A DNA stretch of 64,000 nucleotides from Chitinophaga costaii (GCF_900094705.1 NZ_FMAR01000007.1:171568-235567); one strand, 5' to 3'. Shown: positions 18,555 through 28,150, counted from the stretch's first letter. The notes: generated from the sequence alone by a model not told the origin. Made by a program: numbers and translations.

Positions 18555-20981
18555 TTGAAAGTTGAGATGAAACAAATGTTAAATATATGCCTCCTGCTAG
18601 CGCTGGGAATGCCGATAACGATGGCCCAGCACCCGGCTAAAGGCAATAGCAGAAAAACGACCTACCCTGCAAACGAAGGAAGTGGCGCCAAAGGGCATAG
18701 TAGTGAAACAGACAGCCTCCCTGCTTTTGAACACTTTTATAAACCAACTATGCAAACACTGCCGGGGGCTTTTACCGTATACCGGGATAAAGACCGGTAT
18801 TTTATGCAAATAGATCCGGAGATGCAAAACCGGGATATCCTTGTAATCGGCGACCTGAAAAACGGACCCGCCATCCTGGCAAAGTCGTCCGGCATTATAA
18901 AAATAACACGGGGATTTCATGAAAACCTGAACGTAACCCGCGATACTTACAGCGAAACTGCTTCGGAAAATGCCGGTATGCAGGAACTGCTGGATAAGTC
19001 TACCTTACAGCCCGTGAGTTATGTGCTGCACATAGAAGCCAGGGGAAAAAAGACAGGCAGTTATATCATAGACATTACCCAGCAGCTGAACCAGGGAGGC
19101 GATCTTTTTTCCTTCCAGAACTACAGCCAGCTTAGTACCCCCGACCCGGCCAGATCTGGCGTGCTAGGGGTAAAGCCGGTAGATAAGGGCGTAGTATTTA
19201 CCGTTACCCATTCGCAAACCGATTACACAAAAGATCCTAACGCGGGCAAGGGAGAAGACAAAGCTTCAACCTATGAATTGGAACTCATTTTCCAGCAACT
19301 CGATAAAACAAAGATGCCGGTTACCTACAGCGATCGCCGGGTAGGCTTTGAAACCGAAAACTATACCGACTTTGGCCGTGCCACCTACACCGCCAAAAAA
19401 GTATCCGTTATCAAAAAATGGGACCTTCGTGTAAGGCCCGAAGATGTAAAAAAATACGAACAAGGCACTTTGGTAACACCGGCAAAACCTATCCTGGTAT
19501 ACCTTGATAAAAGCATTCCAGCCATATATGCAGCCGCCATTAAAAAGGGCATTCTGCAATGGAATAAATGCTTTGAAGCAGCCGGTTTTAAAGAGGCATT
19601 GCAGATCACTACTTCACCCGATGATGCCTGGATAGCCACCGGCAAGATAATGGTGAAGTGGGGCAACGCGTATCAGGAACCCGCCACTACCCTCATAGAT
19701 GATCCAAGAACAGGTGAAATACTGGCGGCAAGGATGAATGTATCTGAAGAAATGCTGGAAGACCTGCTGCCCAAATATTTTGTGCAGTGCGGAATGTACG
19801 ATAAAAGGATACAGGAAGACTTGCACTCCCCTGCCGTGAAAAGCGATCTCCTGGAATACAAGGTAGCGCAAGCCATGGCCAAACTACTGGGTATGCGCCC
19901 CAATTATGCCGGCAGTGCAGCTTACACGCCTGCCCAGCTTAGGAATGCCCACTTTGTAGCCACGCACGGCATGACATCTTCTGTAACGGACGACCTGTTA
20001 TTTAATTTCCTGCCACAGCCAGGAGAAACGGTAGACGTTTCCTCCGTGATTCCCCATGTGGGCAGCTATGACCGCTTTGCAATAGAATGGGCCTACCGGG
20101 AACAAACAGTAGAAAAACGCAATCGCCACTTTCTCAAAAACGGTGTGATCGATCCAGATTATTATTACACCGCAGAAGATAAAAGAAGTCCAGCCACCCA
20201 ACACGGTGATCTGTCGTCAGATAACCTGGAGGCGGCGGCGATGGGCCTTCGCAACATCCAATATTTTTACCCTCAACTGGAAAAGATTACGGCTGCTATG
20301 AAAAATGAAGACGATGAATGGTTTCCTTACCTGCTCATTGCCACTAATTTTTTAACGCAATACAGTTCTTGTGTTACCAGTGTGCTGCCCAATATTGGCG
20401 GGAAATACAGCACCGTAGTGATGCGAAATTATAACGAAGTACCCTATACCTTTGTATCAAAAGAACGGCAGCAACAAACTTTTGATTTTCTGAATACGCA
20501 TTTACTACAAGGCTTGCCAGAATGGATAAAAAACAACCGGGCGCAATCGCTCGATGGTACTAACACGGAGAAGATTATGCTGCGAACAGCTCAAACCGTG
20601 ATCAATGCGCTGGTAAGCCCAGACATGATCCGCGGCCTGTTGCAAGCCGAAGAAATGCAAGGCAACAAGGCCTTTACCACTGCCGACCTGTTTCGCAATA
20701 TCGATCATTATATTTTTAAGGACTTTCAGCCCAGTGCCACTAATAACACCTATACGCTGGCTATACAAGCTGCAATGACCAGCGCGCTGATAGACCTCGC
20801 TGCTAAAAACAGGATATCTGGAGGCGTGTCAGATATTAGCGCAGTAATGAATGCCTACATGGATACATTTATACAACATTTGGATCAGGCCTGCAATACG
20901 ACCCAGGACCCTATGGTACAGCAGCATTATAAACTAATGAAAATTCAGTTAAATAATAATTATATAAACAAAGGACAATGA
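18555..20981 (+). CDS. DUF5117-type metalloprotease paralogue lacking the zinc-binding motif (predicted pseudoenzyme)
   Basis: 808 residues, collinear with the gene before it (FYKPTMQTLPGAFTVYRDKDRYFMQI; KKWDLRVRPEDVKKYEQGTLV; IDDPRTGEILAARMNV). At the catalytic site the upstream sequence HEVGHTLGLRHNFAGS aligns with QAMAKLLGMRPNYAGS. The three histidine ligands become Gln439, Lys443 and Pro449, and the catalytic Glu becomes Ala440. The surrounding fold is kept, so this is a full-length, intact gene that cannot bind zinc in the usual way. A binding, chaperone or regulatory role for its active partner is possible. It overlaps the next gene by ATGA. Confidence 0.9.
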   Translation: MKVEMKQMLNICLLLALGMPITMAQHPAKGNSRKTTYPANEGSGAKGHSSETDSLPAFEHFYKPTMQTLPGAFTVYRDKDRYFMQIDPEMQNRDILVIGDLKNGPAILAKSSGIIKITRGFHENLNVTRDTYSETASENAGMQELLDKSTLQPVSYVLHIEARGKKTGSYIIDITQQLNQGGDLFSFQNYSQLSTPDPARSGVLGVKPVDKGVVFTVTHSQTDYTKDPNAGKGEDKASTYELELIFQQLDKTKMPVTYSDRRVGFETENYTDFGRATYTAKKVSVIKKWDLRVRPEDVKKYEQGTLVTPAKPILVYLDKSIPAIYAAAIKKGILQWNKCFEAAGFKEALQITTSPDDAWIATGKIMVKWGNAYQEPATTLIDDPRTGEILAARMNVSEEMLEDLLPKYFVQCGMYDKRIQEDLHSPAVKSDLLEYKVAQAMAKLLGMRPNYAGSAAYTPAQLRNAHFVATHGMTSSVTDDLLFNFLPQPGETVDVSSVIPHVGSYDRFAIEWAYREQTVEKRNRHFLKNGVIDPDYYYTAEDKRSPATQHGDLSSDNLEAAAMGLRNIQYFYPQLEKITAAMKNEDDEWFPYLLIATNFLTQYSSCVTSVLPNIGGKYSTVVMRNYNEVPYTFVSKERQQQTFDFLNTHLLQGLPEWIKNNRAQSLDGTNTEKIMLRTAQTVINALVSPDMIRGLLQAEEMQGNKAFTTADLFRNIDHYIFKDFQPSATNNTYTLAIQAAMTSALIDLAAKNRISGGVSDISAVMNAYMDTFIQHLDQACNTTQDPMVQQHYKLMKIQLNNNYINKGQ

Positions 20982-22078
20982 GGATCCTACACTGCTTTAT
21001 ACTACTTCTCTTGGCCAGTTTTCCCACCCGGGCTCAAAACCGGGAGATCGCTTTCCAAAAAGATGCGCTGAGCGCCGCTTTGCAGGAAGGCAAGACCACG
21101 GGCAAAACAGTTTTTGTAGATTGCTACACGCAATGGTGCGGCCCTTGTAAGGCCATGGCCGCTACGGTGTTTAAAACAGATAGTGTGGCCGATTTTTTCA
21201 ATGCCCACCTCATCAGTGTTAGTCTGGACATGGAGCAGGGCGAAGGACTGGCAGCCATGAAGAAATACAAGATAGGTGCCTTTCCCTCCTTCCTGCTGCT
21301 CAACGTAAATGGCGATATCCTTTACAAGTTTGTAGGTGCCATGTCTGCCAATGAATTCATGGAAAAGATCCGGGCAGGGCTTCAACCCGATAATAAAATT
21401 GCCGTTATGAACAGGCAATACGCAGAGGGCAACCGGCAAGATTCCTTTATCAGCAATTATATCCGCACCAAACTGGAAATGATGGAGATTACCGAAGGCA
21501 AACAACTTGCAAAAGAATACTTCCATCACCTTAGCGATAAACAAAGAACTGCCGCTTCCAATTGGTTCCTGTTTGCCGAAAACAGATACCGCCTTTACCT
21601 CTCGGACGTGCACAGCGAAAACTTTGCCTATCTCTGTGCCAACTGGCGTGCATTTGTAAAAGAAAATGGCAAAGCCGTGGTGGAAAACCGGCTGGGCGAT
21701 ATGTACCGGAAAATTGCCGCCTACGCGCTGGAAGGTTTTTATTTCAAAAAAGGATACCCTTATAACAAAGCCGAATTTGATACACATCGCCGGGAGCTCA
21801 TGACTACAGACCTGCCTGATAAAGACCAGCTGCTGTTGCTCATGGATATTGCACAGGCAGCAGGAGAAGAAGATAAACTCAAAGTATCTAACCTCCTGGC
21901 TGATCATATTGATCACTTTAGCCCGCAAAATCAGCGCATTGCCTATTCTTTCTGGACGTTTTGCAATGCAGGCACAAAGATCCCTATCCCCAGGCTGAAC
22001 GAAATATCGGAGAAAATCCTGCAAACATCTCAAGACCATTTCCTAACTGGTATGGCTAAATCGATGATCCGCAATTAA
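20978..22078 (+). CDS. Secreted thioredoxin-fold protein
   Basis: 366 residues with a signal peptide (MRILHCFILLLLASFPTRAQ) and an N-terminal thioredoxin domain. The active site is WCGPC (Cys54/Cys57) in TVFVDCYTQWCGPCKAM, with the cis-Pro loop IGAFPSFLLL. The remaining about 220 residues are helical with no domain I recognise. The start overlaps the stop of the pseudo-metalloprotease gene (ATGA), so translation is coupled. A role in disulfide handling of the exported enzymes of this operon is inference. Confidence 0.87.
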   Translation: MRILHCFILLLLASFPTRAQNREIAFQKDALSAALQEGKTTGKTVFVDCYTQWCGPCKAMAATVFKTDSVADFFNAHLISVSLDMEQGEGLAAMKKYKIGAFPSFLLLNVNGDILYKFVGAMSANEFMEKIRAGLQPDNKIAVMNRQYAEGNRQDSFISNYIRTKLEMMEITEGKQLAKEYFHHLSDKQRTAASNWFLFAENRYRLYLSDVHSENFAYLCANWRAFVKENGKAVVENRLGDMYRKIAAYALEGFYFKKGYPYNKAEFDTHRRELMTTDLPDKDQLLLLMDIAQAAGEEDKLKVSNLLADHIDHFSPQNQRIAYSFWTFCNAGTKIPIPRLNEISEKILQTSQDHFLTGMAKSMIRN

Positions 22079-22082
22079 GCAC

Positions 22083-24374
22083 ATGGTACAACAATTTATA
22101 CGGAGTAGCCTGCTATCTGGCTGTCTACAACTGGCTGCAATGGCACTGTTTGCGCAAAAAGCAGACTACGCGGCCGCCAACAAATACGAAGCAGACAGCC
22201 TGGCCACACGGATAGGCACGCTGCTGGTCATCCCCCAGTTCATAAATCACAGCGACGCATTCTGGTTTAGCGATGGCGGCATTCCACATAAAAATACCTT
22301 CCTGGTAGATCCTAAAAGGCAGCAGCAATACCTGCTTTTTGACAAGCAAAAAATTGTTCCGCAATTGGCCGCCTTGCGAAAAGAGCCGGTAGATAGCATC
22401 CGGCTGCCGGACACCCAGCAACAATTGCCCAAACTGGGAACATCACCGGATGTTGTGCAATTTGATTACAAGGGAGACATTTATCTTTACAACTACGTGC
22501 GGGGCAAACTGTCGAAAGCCACTGCTACCCCTCGGGCAGCACAACGGGTATGGGCCCCTGGCAGTATCTCCCCCGATAAGCAATGGACAATTTATGAGGA
22601 TGGGAATAAAATTGTTTTAAAAAGCCTGCACGATACAGCTACCCCAAACAGGGTGTTGGCCAACAACGAAACAGCTCTTTCTTTCACGGAACGCTACTGG
22701 CACAATGCCACCACCTTTTGCCTGGTAAGGGAAGATACCCGCAAGGTAGGCGTACTGTCAGTGATCAATTCCCTGGCATGGCCTCGCCCACGGGTAGAAA
22801 CTTACAAATATGAATTGCCCGGCGATAAAAACGTAAAACAATTTGCACTATTCATTGGCCACGTTGCAGATGCTAAGCTGGTGCAGGTGAACATAGAGAA
22901 GTGGCAGGACCAGGAGATCACGGTAATCCCATCGGATGCCCGTTCGCCGGAAATATTTTTTACCAGATCCCGGCGTACCCGTGATGAAATGGAGCTTTGT
23001 GCCGTAGACATCCAAAACGGCAAAGTACGCGTAGTGATTAACGAAGTAAGTAAACCATATATCAATACCGACCTGTTTGCCGTAAAAATATGGAATGGCG
23101 GCAACGACATTTTATGGTGGTCCGACCGTTCGGGTTGGGGACATTATTACCTGTATGCAAAGGATGGCACCATGAAGAACGCTGTAACACATGGTGAGTG
23201 GACAGCTGCCAGGATATTGCAGTTGGATACCCTGCACCGCACCCTATTGTATTATGGTTATGGCAAAGAAAAAGGGCGTAATCCCAATTTCCCTCACGTT
23301 TACGAATCACCGCTCTCCGGTGGCGCAGCAAAGCTCATCACGCCGGAAGATGCCTCCCACCAGGTATTTATTTCACCCACGGGCCAATACATAGTGGACA
23401 CCTATTCCCGCATTGACCAGGCCCCTCAAACTGTATTAAGAACCAGCCATGGCAAATGGGTGAAGGCCGTATTTACGCCAGATATTAGTAAACTATACGC
23501 CTATGGCTGGAAAACACCAGAGCCCTTTACCGTTAAAGCTAAAGACGGCATCACCAACCTGTATGGCATTATGTGGAAACCGTATAACTTCGACTCCACC
23601 CGCAAATACCCGGTGATCTCGCAGGTATATCCCGGCCCGCAAACGGAAACCGTGTGGACAGACTTCACTGTGTTAGACCGGTATAATAATACTTCGTTGG
23701 CGCAACTGGGTTGCATTGTGGTGTGTATGGGCCACAGAGGCGGCTCGCCGTATCGCAACGCGGCTTATTACAAATATGGCTATGGCCAACTAAGAGACTA
23801 TGCACTGGAAGACGATAAGTATGGGCTGGAACAGCTTGCGCAGCGGTATTCATTTATAGATATCCACCGGGTAGGCATCACCGGTCATTCCGGCGGCGGC
23901 GCCATGGCGGCTACAGCCCTGTGTACCTATCCCGATTTTTATAAGGTGGGTGTTGCCTCTTCCGGCAATCATGATAACAGCATCTATAACCGCACCTGGG
24001 GAGAAAGCTACCAGGGCATTAGCCTGGGGGCCGATAGCGCTGCGGACGAAGTGACCGCTAATAAAAACGCAGTGGCCACCCCGTTTACGTTTAAGGTGGA
24101 TAAAAACCAATCCCTGGCAAAAAATTTAAAGGGAAAGTTATTGCTGGTTGCAGGAGAATACGATATGAACGTGAACCCCAGCAATACGCTCCGGATGGCA
24201 GACGCCCTTATTCACGCCGGCAAAGACTTTGAGCTCCTGATACTGCCGGGGCAAACGCATACTTATGAAGGGGATTATAAAACTTATTACCAACGTAAAC
24301 AATGGCACTTCTTTGGCCGGTATTTGATTGACGGCGAAGGCCTGGGCGAGAACACTGATCTAATGAAGCAATAA
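22083..24374 (+). CDS. S9-family serine peptidase (dipeptidyl-peptidase IV-like)
   Basis: 763 residues. The N-terminal half is a DPP-IV-type beta-propeller (repeated WS/ISPDKQWTIYEDGN and IFFTRSRRTRDEMEL strands; WWSDRSGWGHYYLY). The C-terminal half is the alpha/beta hydrolase peptidase. Ser603 lies in GHSGGGAMAA, with Asp694 (GEYDMNVNPSNT) and His726 (GQTHTYEG) completing the triad. The N-terminal segment LLSGCLQLAAMALFAQ is a signal peptide. As the last gene of the operon it supplies an exopeptidase step after the endoprotease, which supports a peptide-use role for the whole locus. Confidence 0.93.
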   Translation: MVQQFIRSSLLSGCLQLAAMALFAQKADYAAANKYEADSLATRIGTLLVIPQFINHSDAFWFSDGGIPHKNTFLVDPKRQQQYLLFDKQKIVPQLAALRKEPVDSIRLPDTQQQLPKLGTSPDVVQFDYKGDIYLYNYVRGKLSKATATPRAAQRVWAPGSISPDKQWTIYEDGNKIVLKSLHDTATPNRVLANNETALSFTERYWHNATTFCLVREDTRKVGVLSVINSLAWPRPRVETYKYELPGDKNVKQFALFIGHVADAKLVQVNIEKWQDQEITVIPSDARSPEIFFTRSRRTRDEMELCAVDIQNGKVRVVINEVSKPYINTDLFAVKIWNGGNDILWWSDRSGWGHYYLYAKDGTMKNAVTHGEWTAARILQLDTLHRTLLYYGYGKEKGRNPNFPHVYESPLSGGAAKLITPEDASHQVFISPTGQYIVDTYSRIDQAPQTVLRTSHGKWVKAVFTPDISKLYAYGWKTPEPFTVKAKDGITNLYGIMWKPYNFDSTRKYPVISQVYPGPQTETVWTDFTVLDRYNNTSLAQLGCIVVCMGHRGGSPYRNAAYYKYGYGQLRDYALEDDKYGLEQLAQRYSFIDIHRVGITGHSGGGAMAATALCTYPDFYKVGVASSGNHDNSIYNRTWGESYQGISLGADSAADEVTANKNAVATPFTFKVDKNQSLAKNLKGKLLLVAGEYDMNVNPSNTLRMADALIHAGKDFELLILPGQTHTYEGDYKTYYQRKQWHFFGRYLIDGEGLGENTDLMKQ

Positions 24375-24400
24375 TAGGGCAATGAACATGATCCATGCTG

Positions 24401-25336
24401 TTAGTAATACACGATCTCCCTTTTATAAAACGTCTTAGCTTTGCCTGCTGCATCAGCAACGGTCTGTATAGTCCAGTTGCCGCGTTTATCAAATTCGTAA
24501 GTCATCACATCGGTGGCGTTGTTGTCAATATTGCCATCATCATCTTTCACCAGGTTTTTAAGCACGTTCCCTTTCAGGTCGTAAGTAAGGGTAGAGAGCG
24601 TATGGGCAAGGGCATCGCGCTTTTCCTGGCTAATGAGTAGCCAGTCGCCGTTGTATTTGGAGGTGATGCTGTAGAGCAGGTAAAAATTCTTTTTCACCGG
24701 ATCGCTGCCATATTTCTTTTCTGTTTCCAAATTGCCATTCGCGTTGTAAGTGTATATTTCTTTCGCCACGGGTTTGGGCGGCTTGCCGGCCGAGGTGCGC
24801 CGCTCCACGATCTGCCCACCCCGGTTATATTTATTTTGGTAAGCAATGCGAAAGGTATCGATGCCCCCTCCGTTCACGCCGGTTTGGCGGGCCAGGCTGT
24901 TATGATCATCGTATACAAAACGTTCGCGGTAGTTCAGGTGACCATCGCTGGCATACACTTTTTTAAGCACCAGATTTTGCCGGTTGTCGTAGGTATATTC
25001 CTGGCGGAGATAAAGTGCAGGCTGTTTTAGGTCCTGATAAGCGCCCTGGTTAAAATAGATTTGATTTTCCTGCAGGTAGCCGTCCTGGTCAAAATTATAA
25101 ACGTCCTTGCGGTACCAGGCACCGGGTTTTTCTCCATTGCGGGCAATGTATTCGTATTGCGTAAGGGTTTTCACCTTCCATTGCAGGTGCAGGGCGTACC
25201 AACTATCCTGCAAAGCCATTTCATTCAGCCGCTTATTAGAGCGGGTATGACAGGCCGTAGCGCATAACAGCAGGGCCGCCATGATCATTAAATATTTGAT
25301 ACTTACTTTACACATAGGGTTTGCAAATATATTCAT
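24401..25336 (-). CDS. Lipoprotein with YD-like repeats, unknown function
   Basis: 311 residues (a start at the internal Met, MCKVSIKYLMIMAALLL, is also possible). A lipobox (LLLCATAC) is followed by a run of Tyr/Asp-containing motifs such as EYTYDNRQNLVLKKVYASDG, FVYDDHNSLARQTG, IYTYNANGNLETEKKYG and LTYDLKGNVLKNL. These resemble single RHS/YD beta-hairpin repeats but the protein is far too short to form a full RHS shell. It is likely a surface or periplasmic beta-structure. It converges with the S9 peptidase gene. Confidence 0.75.
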   Translation of the reverse strand: MNIFANPMCKVSIKYLMIMAALLLCATACHTRSNKRLNEMALQDSWYALHLQWKVKTLTQYEYIARNGEKPGAWYRKDVYNFDQDGYLQENQIYFNQGAYQDLKQPALYLRQEYTYDNRQNLVLKKVYASDGHLNYRERFVYDDHNSLARQTGVNGGGIDTFRIAYQNKYNRGGQIVERRTSAGKPPKPVAKEIYTYNANGNLETEKKYGSDPVKKNFYLLYSITSKYNGDWLLISQEKRDALAHTLSTLTYDLKGNVLKNLVKDDDGNIDNNATDVMTYEFDKRGNWTIQTVADAAGKAKTFYKREIVYY

Positions 25337-25377
25337 CGGGCATAAAACAACTACTGCCTGCTACACTTATAATGATT

Positions 25378-25977
25378 TTAACAGGCGCCGCCGCCCCATA
25401 TCTTTTTCTTACTAATGCTTTTGCCGTCTTTCATCACTTCCAGCGTACCATCGTAGGTAAAGGTATCGGTGGCCGCGTGCGTTTGCTGGTGGGCAATGGT
25501 GAGATGCACGACAAATCCATGTCCTTTATACCACACATCCTGGCCTTCTTTGCTATCGTGGCTCAGGTCTGCCCGCAGGAACACACGCACCCCATTTACC
25601 TGAAGCATGCCCACAAACTGGCCATCGCTTACAAAAATAAATTGCTCTTTATCAAGATCCGCTTCACTTTCTGCCGATCCGTCTGTACAGCCCTGGATAA
25701 AGTCGGGAATGCCTACCATCTTATCCAGTTTTAAAGCGGTAGCACCGGCCAGTGCGGCAATCGGCGCATCAGAGGTATCTATCTGCCGGGTGCTGGGCAG
25801 GGCATTGGCGGCCACGCTATCATTTACAGAAGCGGTTTTATTCATGCCGGCTAAGGCAGTATCGGCAATCGTTGCATTAGTAGTATCCTGCTGTTGGGCA
25901 GTGTTGGTATTGATGTTGGAATTACAGGCCATCACACCGAGTGTACCCAGTGCAAAAATGAAGGCAAGTTTATGCAT
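25378..25977 (-). CDS. Putative lipoprotein, paralogue of the next gene
   Basis: 199 residues from the ATG at 25977, chosen because it gives a lipoprotein signal (MHKLAFIFALGTLGVMAC); a start at 26037 is open but less likely. A Thr/Asn-rich linker leads to a domain shared with 26077-26646: IDTSDAPIAALAGATALKLDKMVGIPDF, QGC, VWYKGHGFVVHLTI, TYDGTLEV and a C-terminal GAC. I do not recognise the family. The shared terminal Cys and the earlier Cys in each domain may form a disulfide. Confidence 0.72.
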   Translation of the reverse strand: MHKLAFIFALGTLGVMACNSNINTNTAQQQDTTNATIADTALAGMNKTASVNDSVAANALPSTRQIDTSDAPIAALAGATALKLDKMVGIPDFIQGCTDGSAESEADLDKEQFIFVSDGQFVGMLQVNGVRVFLRADLSHDSKEGQDVWYKGHGFVVHLTIAHQQTHAATDTFTYDGTLEVMKDGKSISKKKIWGGGAC

Positions 25978-26076
25978 AGAATCAACAGATTTAGCTATCA
26001 GCCGAATATCAGACCGGTAGGGCAAGTTAATCAACATCCGGCATCGCCCTCTATTTTTATACTTGTTTTTTTTGTA

Positions 26077-26646
26077 TCAGCAGCCCACTGCCCCATTCAC
26101 CGGGATGGATATTTTCTGATTGCCCCACTCCACTTCTATCATTCCGGCATAAATAATGCTATCGTTGGCATCCGGCCCGGTACGGTCATTGGAATGGATA
26201 TGTACTTTAATACCGTGGCCTTCATACCACTGGTCGTCTTCCCCGGCCTCCATCTTGTGCGATATATGCAGGTACACTGGTGTGCCTTTTATCTTTATCA
26301 CGATCACTGAAAAATCGCCGGCCAGCAGGTAGATTCCCTCCCGGAATGCCTTGCGGCTGCCGGCGGCCATCAATACACAACCGTCCGTAAATTCAGGCAG
26401 GCCTTGTAGGGTGTCCAGCGCCAGGGTGGTTACATGGGCCAGTGCTGGCAGCGGCACATCCGACGTATCGAGCCCCTCATACGGATTTACAGGCCGGGCG
26501 CTTCCTATAGGGGGTGGCGCAGATTGTACCGTATGCACAGTGTCTGTTACCAGCAAGGTAGTATCCTTTGGGTGGGTAGTGGAAGTGGTAGGATGGCAGG
26601 CGGTGAGGCAACAAAGAACCATCAAAAAAAACACGGGCTTAGACAT
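26077..26646 (-). CDS. Putative lipoprotein, paralogue of the previous gene
   Basis: 189 residues from the ATG at 26646 (lipoprotein signal MSKPVFFLMVLCCLTAC). The domain matches its neighbour block for block: LDTSDVPLPALAHVTTLALDTLQGLPEF, TDGC, QWYEGHGIKVHIHS, IYAGMIEV and a final GC. The spacing and shared strand indicate tandem duplication with strong divergence. The function is unknown. Confidence 0.72.
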   Translation of the reverse strand: MSKPVFFLMVLCCLTACHPTTSTTHPKDTTLLVTDTVHTVQSAPPPIGSARPVNPYEGLDTSDVPLPALAHVTTLALDTLQGLPEFTDGCVLMAAGSRKAFREGIYLLAGDFSVIVIKIKGTPVYLHISHKMEAGEDDQWYEGHGIKVHIHSNDRTGPDANDSIIYAGMIEVEWGNQKISIPVNGAVGC

Positions 26647-26771
26647 AGGACAACGATTATAATGGTACAAAATATTAAAAAATTCCATAAAATGAAAGAG
26701 GCTGACCAAAAAGTAAAATGAAAGCTTTTTTGAATCGCTTAATCAATAATAGGTTTTTATCAGGTACCCGA

Positions 26772-26808
26772 ATAAAAAGGGGCTGACCAATACTTTTTGG
26801 TCAACCCC
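26772..26808 (-). terminator. Intrinsic terminator downstream of the TlpA-like gene
   Basis: On the minus strand a 12-base-pair stem (GGGGTTGACCAA with TTGGTCAGCCCC, one G-U pair; arms 26797-26808 and 26779-26790, 6-base loop) is followed by a T-run (26774-26778). It lies just past the stop of the gene at 26828. Confidence 0.85.
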
Positions 26809-26827
26809 GCAAAATATATAGACACCA

Positions 26828-28075
26828 CTAGTTGGCTGCGGCAAGCGGTTGTTTCAGCAGTTGGTCTACCAGTTCATTAAATTCCTTTTTAAAGGTTTCA
26901 TAATGTTCGCCCGTACCTGGTCCGGAAAAGCCGGTATGTACTGCTTTCACATTACCCTCCCGGTCTATGAAAATGGTGGTAGGAAATCCTTTCACGCCAG
27001 TAAGCTGTGGCAGAGTTTTCTCTCCTTTCTGCGGATCGCCGGGCGTTACACCGGTGAGCAAGAGGGGGTAGGTAATGCCAAATCGATGAATAAAAGGTTG
27101 CAGCGCTTTTACGGAAGCAGCGGCATCGGTGGTGCGTTCGTAAGCAAGCCCTATGATGGCCACTCCCCTGGATTTATTTTGCTCATACCATTTGGCGAGG
27201 TAGGCATTTTCGTCCATACAGTTGGGACACCAAGAGCCCAGCAGGGTTACAATCACCACCTTACCTTTAAAAGCCGGGTCTTTGATGGAAACGATTTTGC
27301 CATCCAGCGCCGGAAAGGCAAAGTCCAGTTGTGTTTGTCCAGGACGCATGCCCGCCAGGGCGGTTGCTGCAGGCAGGGAAGCCTTGGCATCCTTATGGGC
27401 ATACCATTGTTCTTTGCTGCCTGGGCCTGCGTAAAATACCCCTTCGCTCAGAGAATGATCGTCGTTTATGATAGCCTGGAATACAAATGCATGCGATCCG
27501 TCGAAGGTGCTTAGCCGCAGGGTATCGCCGCTCACGGTGCCTTCCAGGAAACGGTAGTCGCCAGTGGTGGTGAGGAAGGTACCCGTTACTTTGCTAGCGG
27601 TTTGTTTAAATTCGCCTACGGCAAAATCGGTGTCTTTGGGCGTTACGAAATAGGTAGCCCAGCGACCGCTTACATTTTTTGCCGGTGCCACCGCAGTAGA
27701 AAAGCGTGCGCTTTCGTGGGGGATGGCCGTAAAGGGAAATACTACGTTGCGCTCCGGCAGGTGGCGTATCCACTGACCTTCCAGTCGTCCATTGGGCTGT
27801 AGTGCCGTTTTAAATTCGGAGTCAAAAAACGGCATGGTAAAGTTTACTGAATCTCCCTTCACAGATACTTCATCTACCAGCAGGCGCTCGCCGGCATTGC
27901 GGATGTAGATCACCTTGCGCGCAGCGCTATCCTTCACCTCAAAATTAAACACGATGTCTACCCCATCGGTGCGGTGCAGGCGGCCCTGCCAGGTGCCGTT
28001 CGCAAATGTACCACCATCGCCCGCCAGGCAGGGGAAGCCGGAGCAGCAGGCCAGGAAAAAGAGCAATTGTTTCAT
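26828..28075 (-). CDS. TlpA-family secreted thioredoxin/redoxin with N-terminal beta-domain
   Basis: 415 residues with a signal peptide (MKQLLFFLACCSGFPCLAG). Residues 25-240 are a beta-rich region with GxW motifs (FANGTWQGRLHR, VSGRWATYFV) resembling the lipocalin-like extension found in some Bacteroidota TlpA proteins. The C-terminal redoxin domain carries the active site WCPNC (VIVTLLGSWCPNCMDENAYL), then a cis-Pro loop (VKGFPTTIFIDREG). Probable periplasmic thiol reductant. A perfect minus-10-like TACTTTTG box lies 68 bases upstream. Confidence 0.9.
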   Translation of the reverse strand: MKQLLFFLACCSGFPCLAGDGGTFANGTWQGRLHRTDGVDIVFNFEVKDSAARKVIYIRNAGERLLVDEVSVKGDSVNFTMPFFDSEFKTALQPNGRLEGQWIRHLPERNVVFPFTAIPHESARFSTAVAPAKNVSGRWATYFVTPKDTDFAVGEFKQTASKVTGTFLTTTGDYRFLEGTVSGDTLRLSTFDGSHAFVFQAIINDDHSLSEGVFYAGPGSKEQWYAHKDAKASLPAATALAGMRPGQTQLDFAFPALDGKIVSIKDPAFKGKVVIVTLLGSWCPNCMDENAYLAKWYEQNKSRGVAIIGLAYERTTDAAASVKALQPFIHRFGITYPLLLTGVTPGDPQKGEKTLPQLTGVKGFPTTIFIDREGNVKAVHTGFSGPGTGEHYETFKKEFNELVDQLLKQPLAAAN

Positions 28076-28142
28076 GCTGTAAGATTGGTTAATCGTAAAT
28101 AAATAGGTACAAACAGCGCCGTGGTGGTGGCAACGCCTCCTT

Positions 28143-28150
28143 CAAAAGTA
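28143..28150 (-). promoter_or_regulatory. Bacteroidota -7 box (TACTTTTG) upstream of the TlpA-like gene
   Basis: The minus strand reads TACTTTTG, matching TAnnTTTG exactly, 68 bases before the start codon at 28075. No TTTG element is visible at the proper distance, so only the -7 half is supported. The rest of the 28076-28410 gap holds nothing else that I can support except the terminator at 28305-28335. Confidence 0.5.

Noticed and set aside
24401..25336. YD-repeat lipoprotein as an RHS toxin
   Set aside because: Too short for an RHS shell, no RHS core boundary motif and no variable tip or immunity gene.
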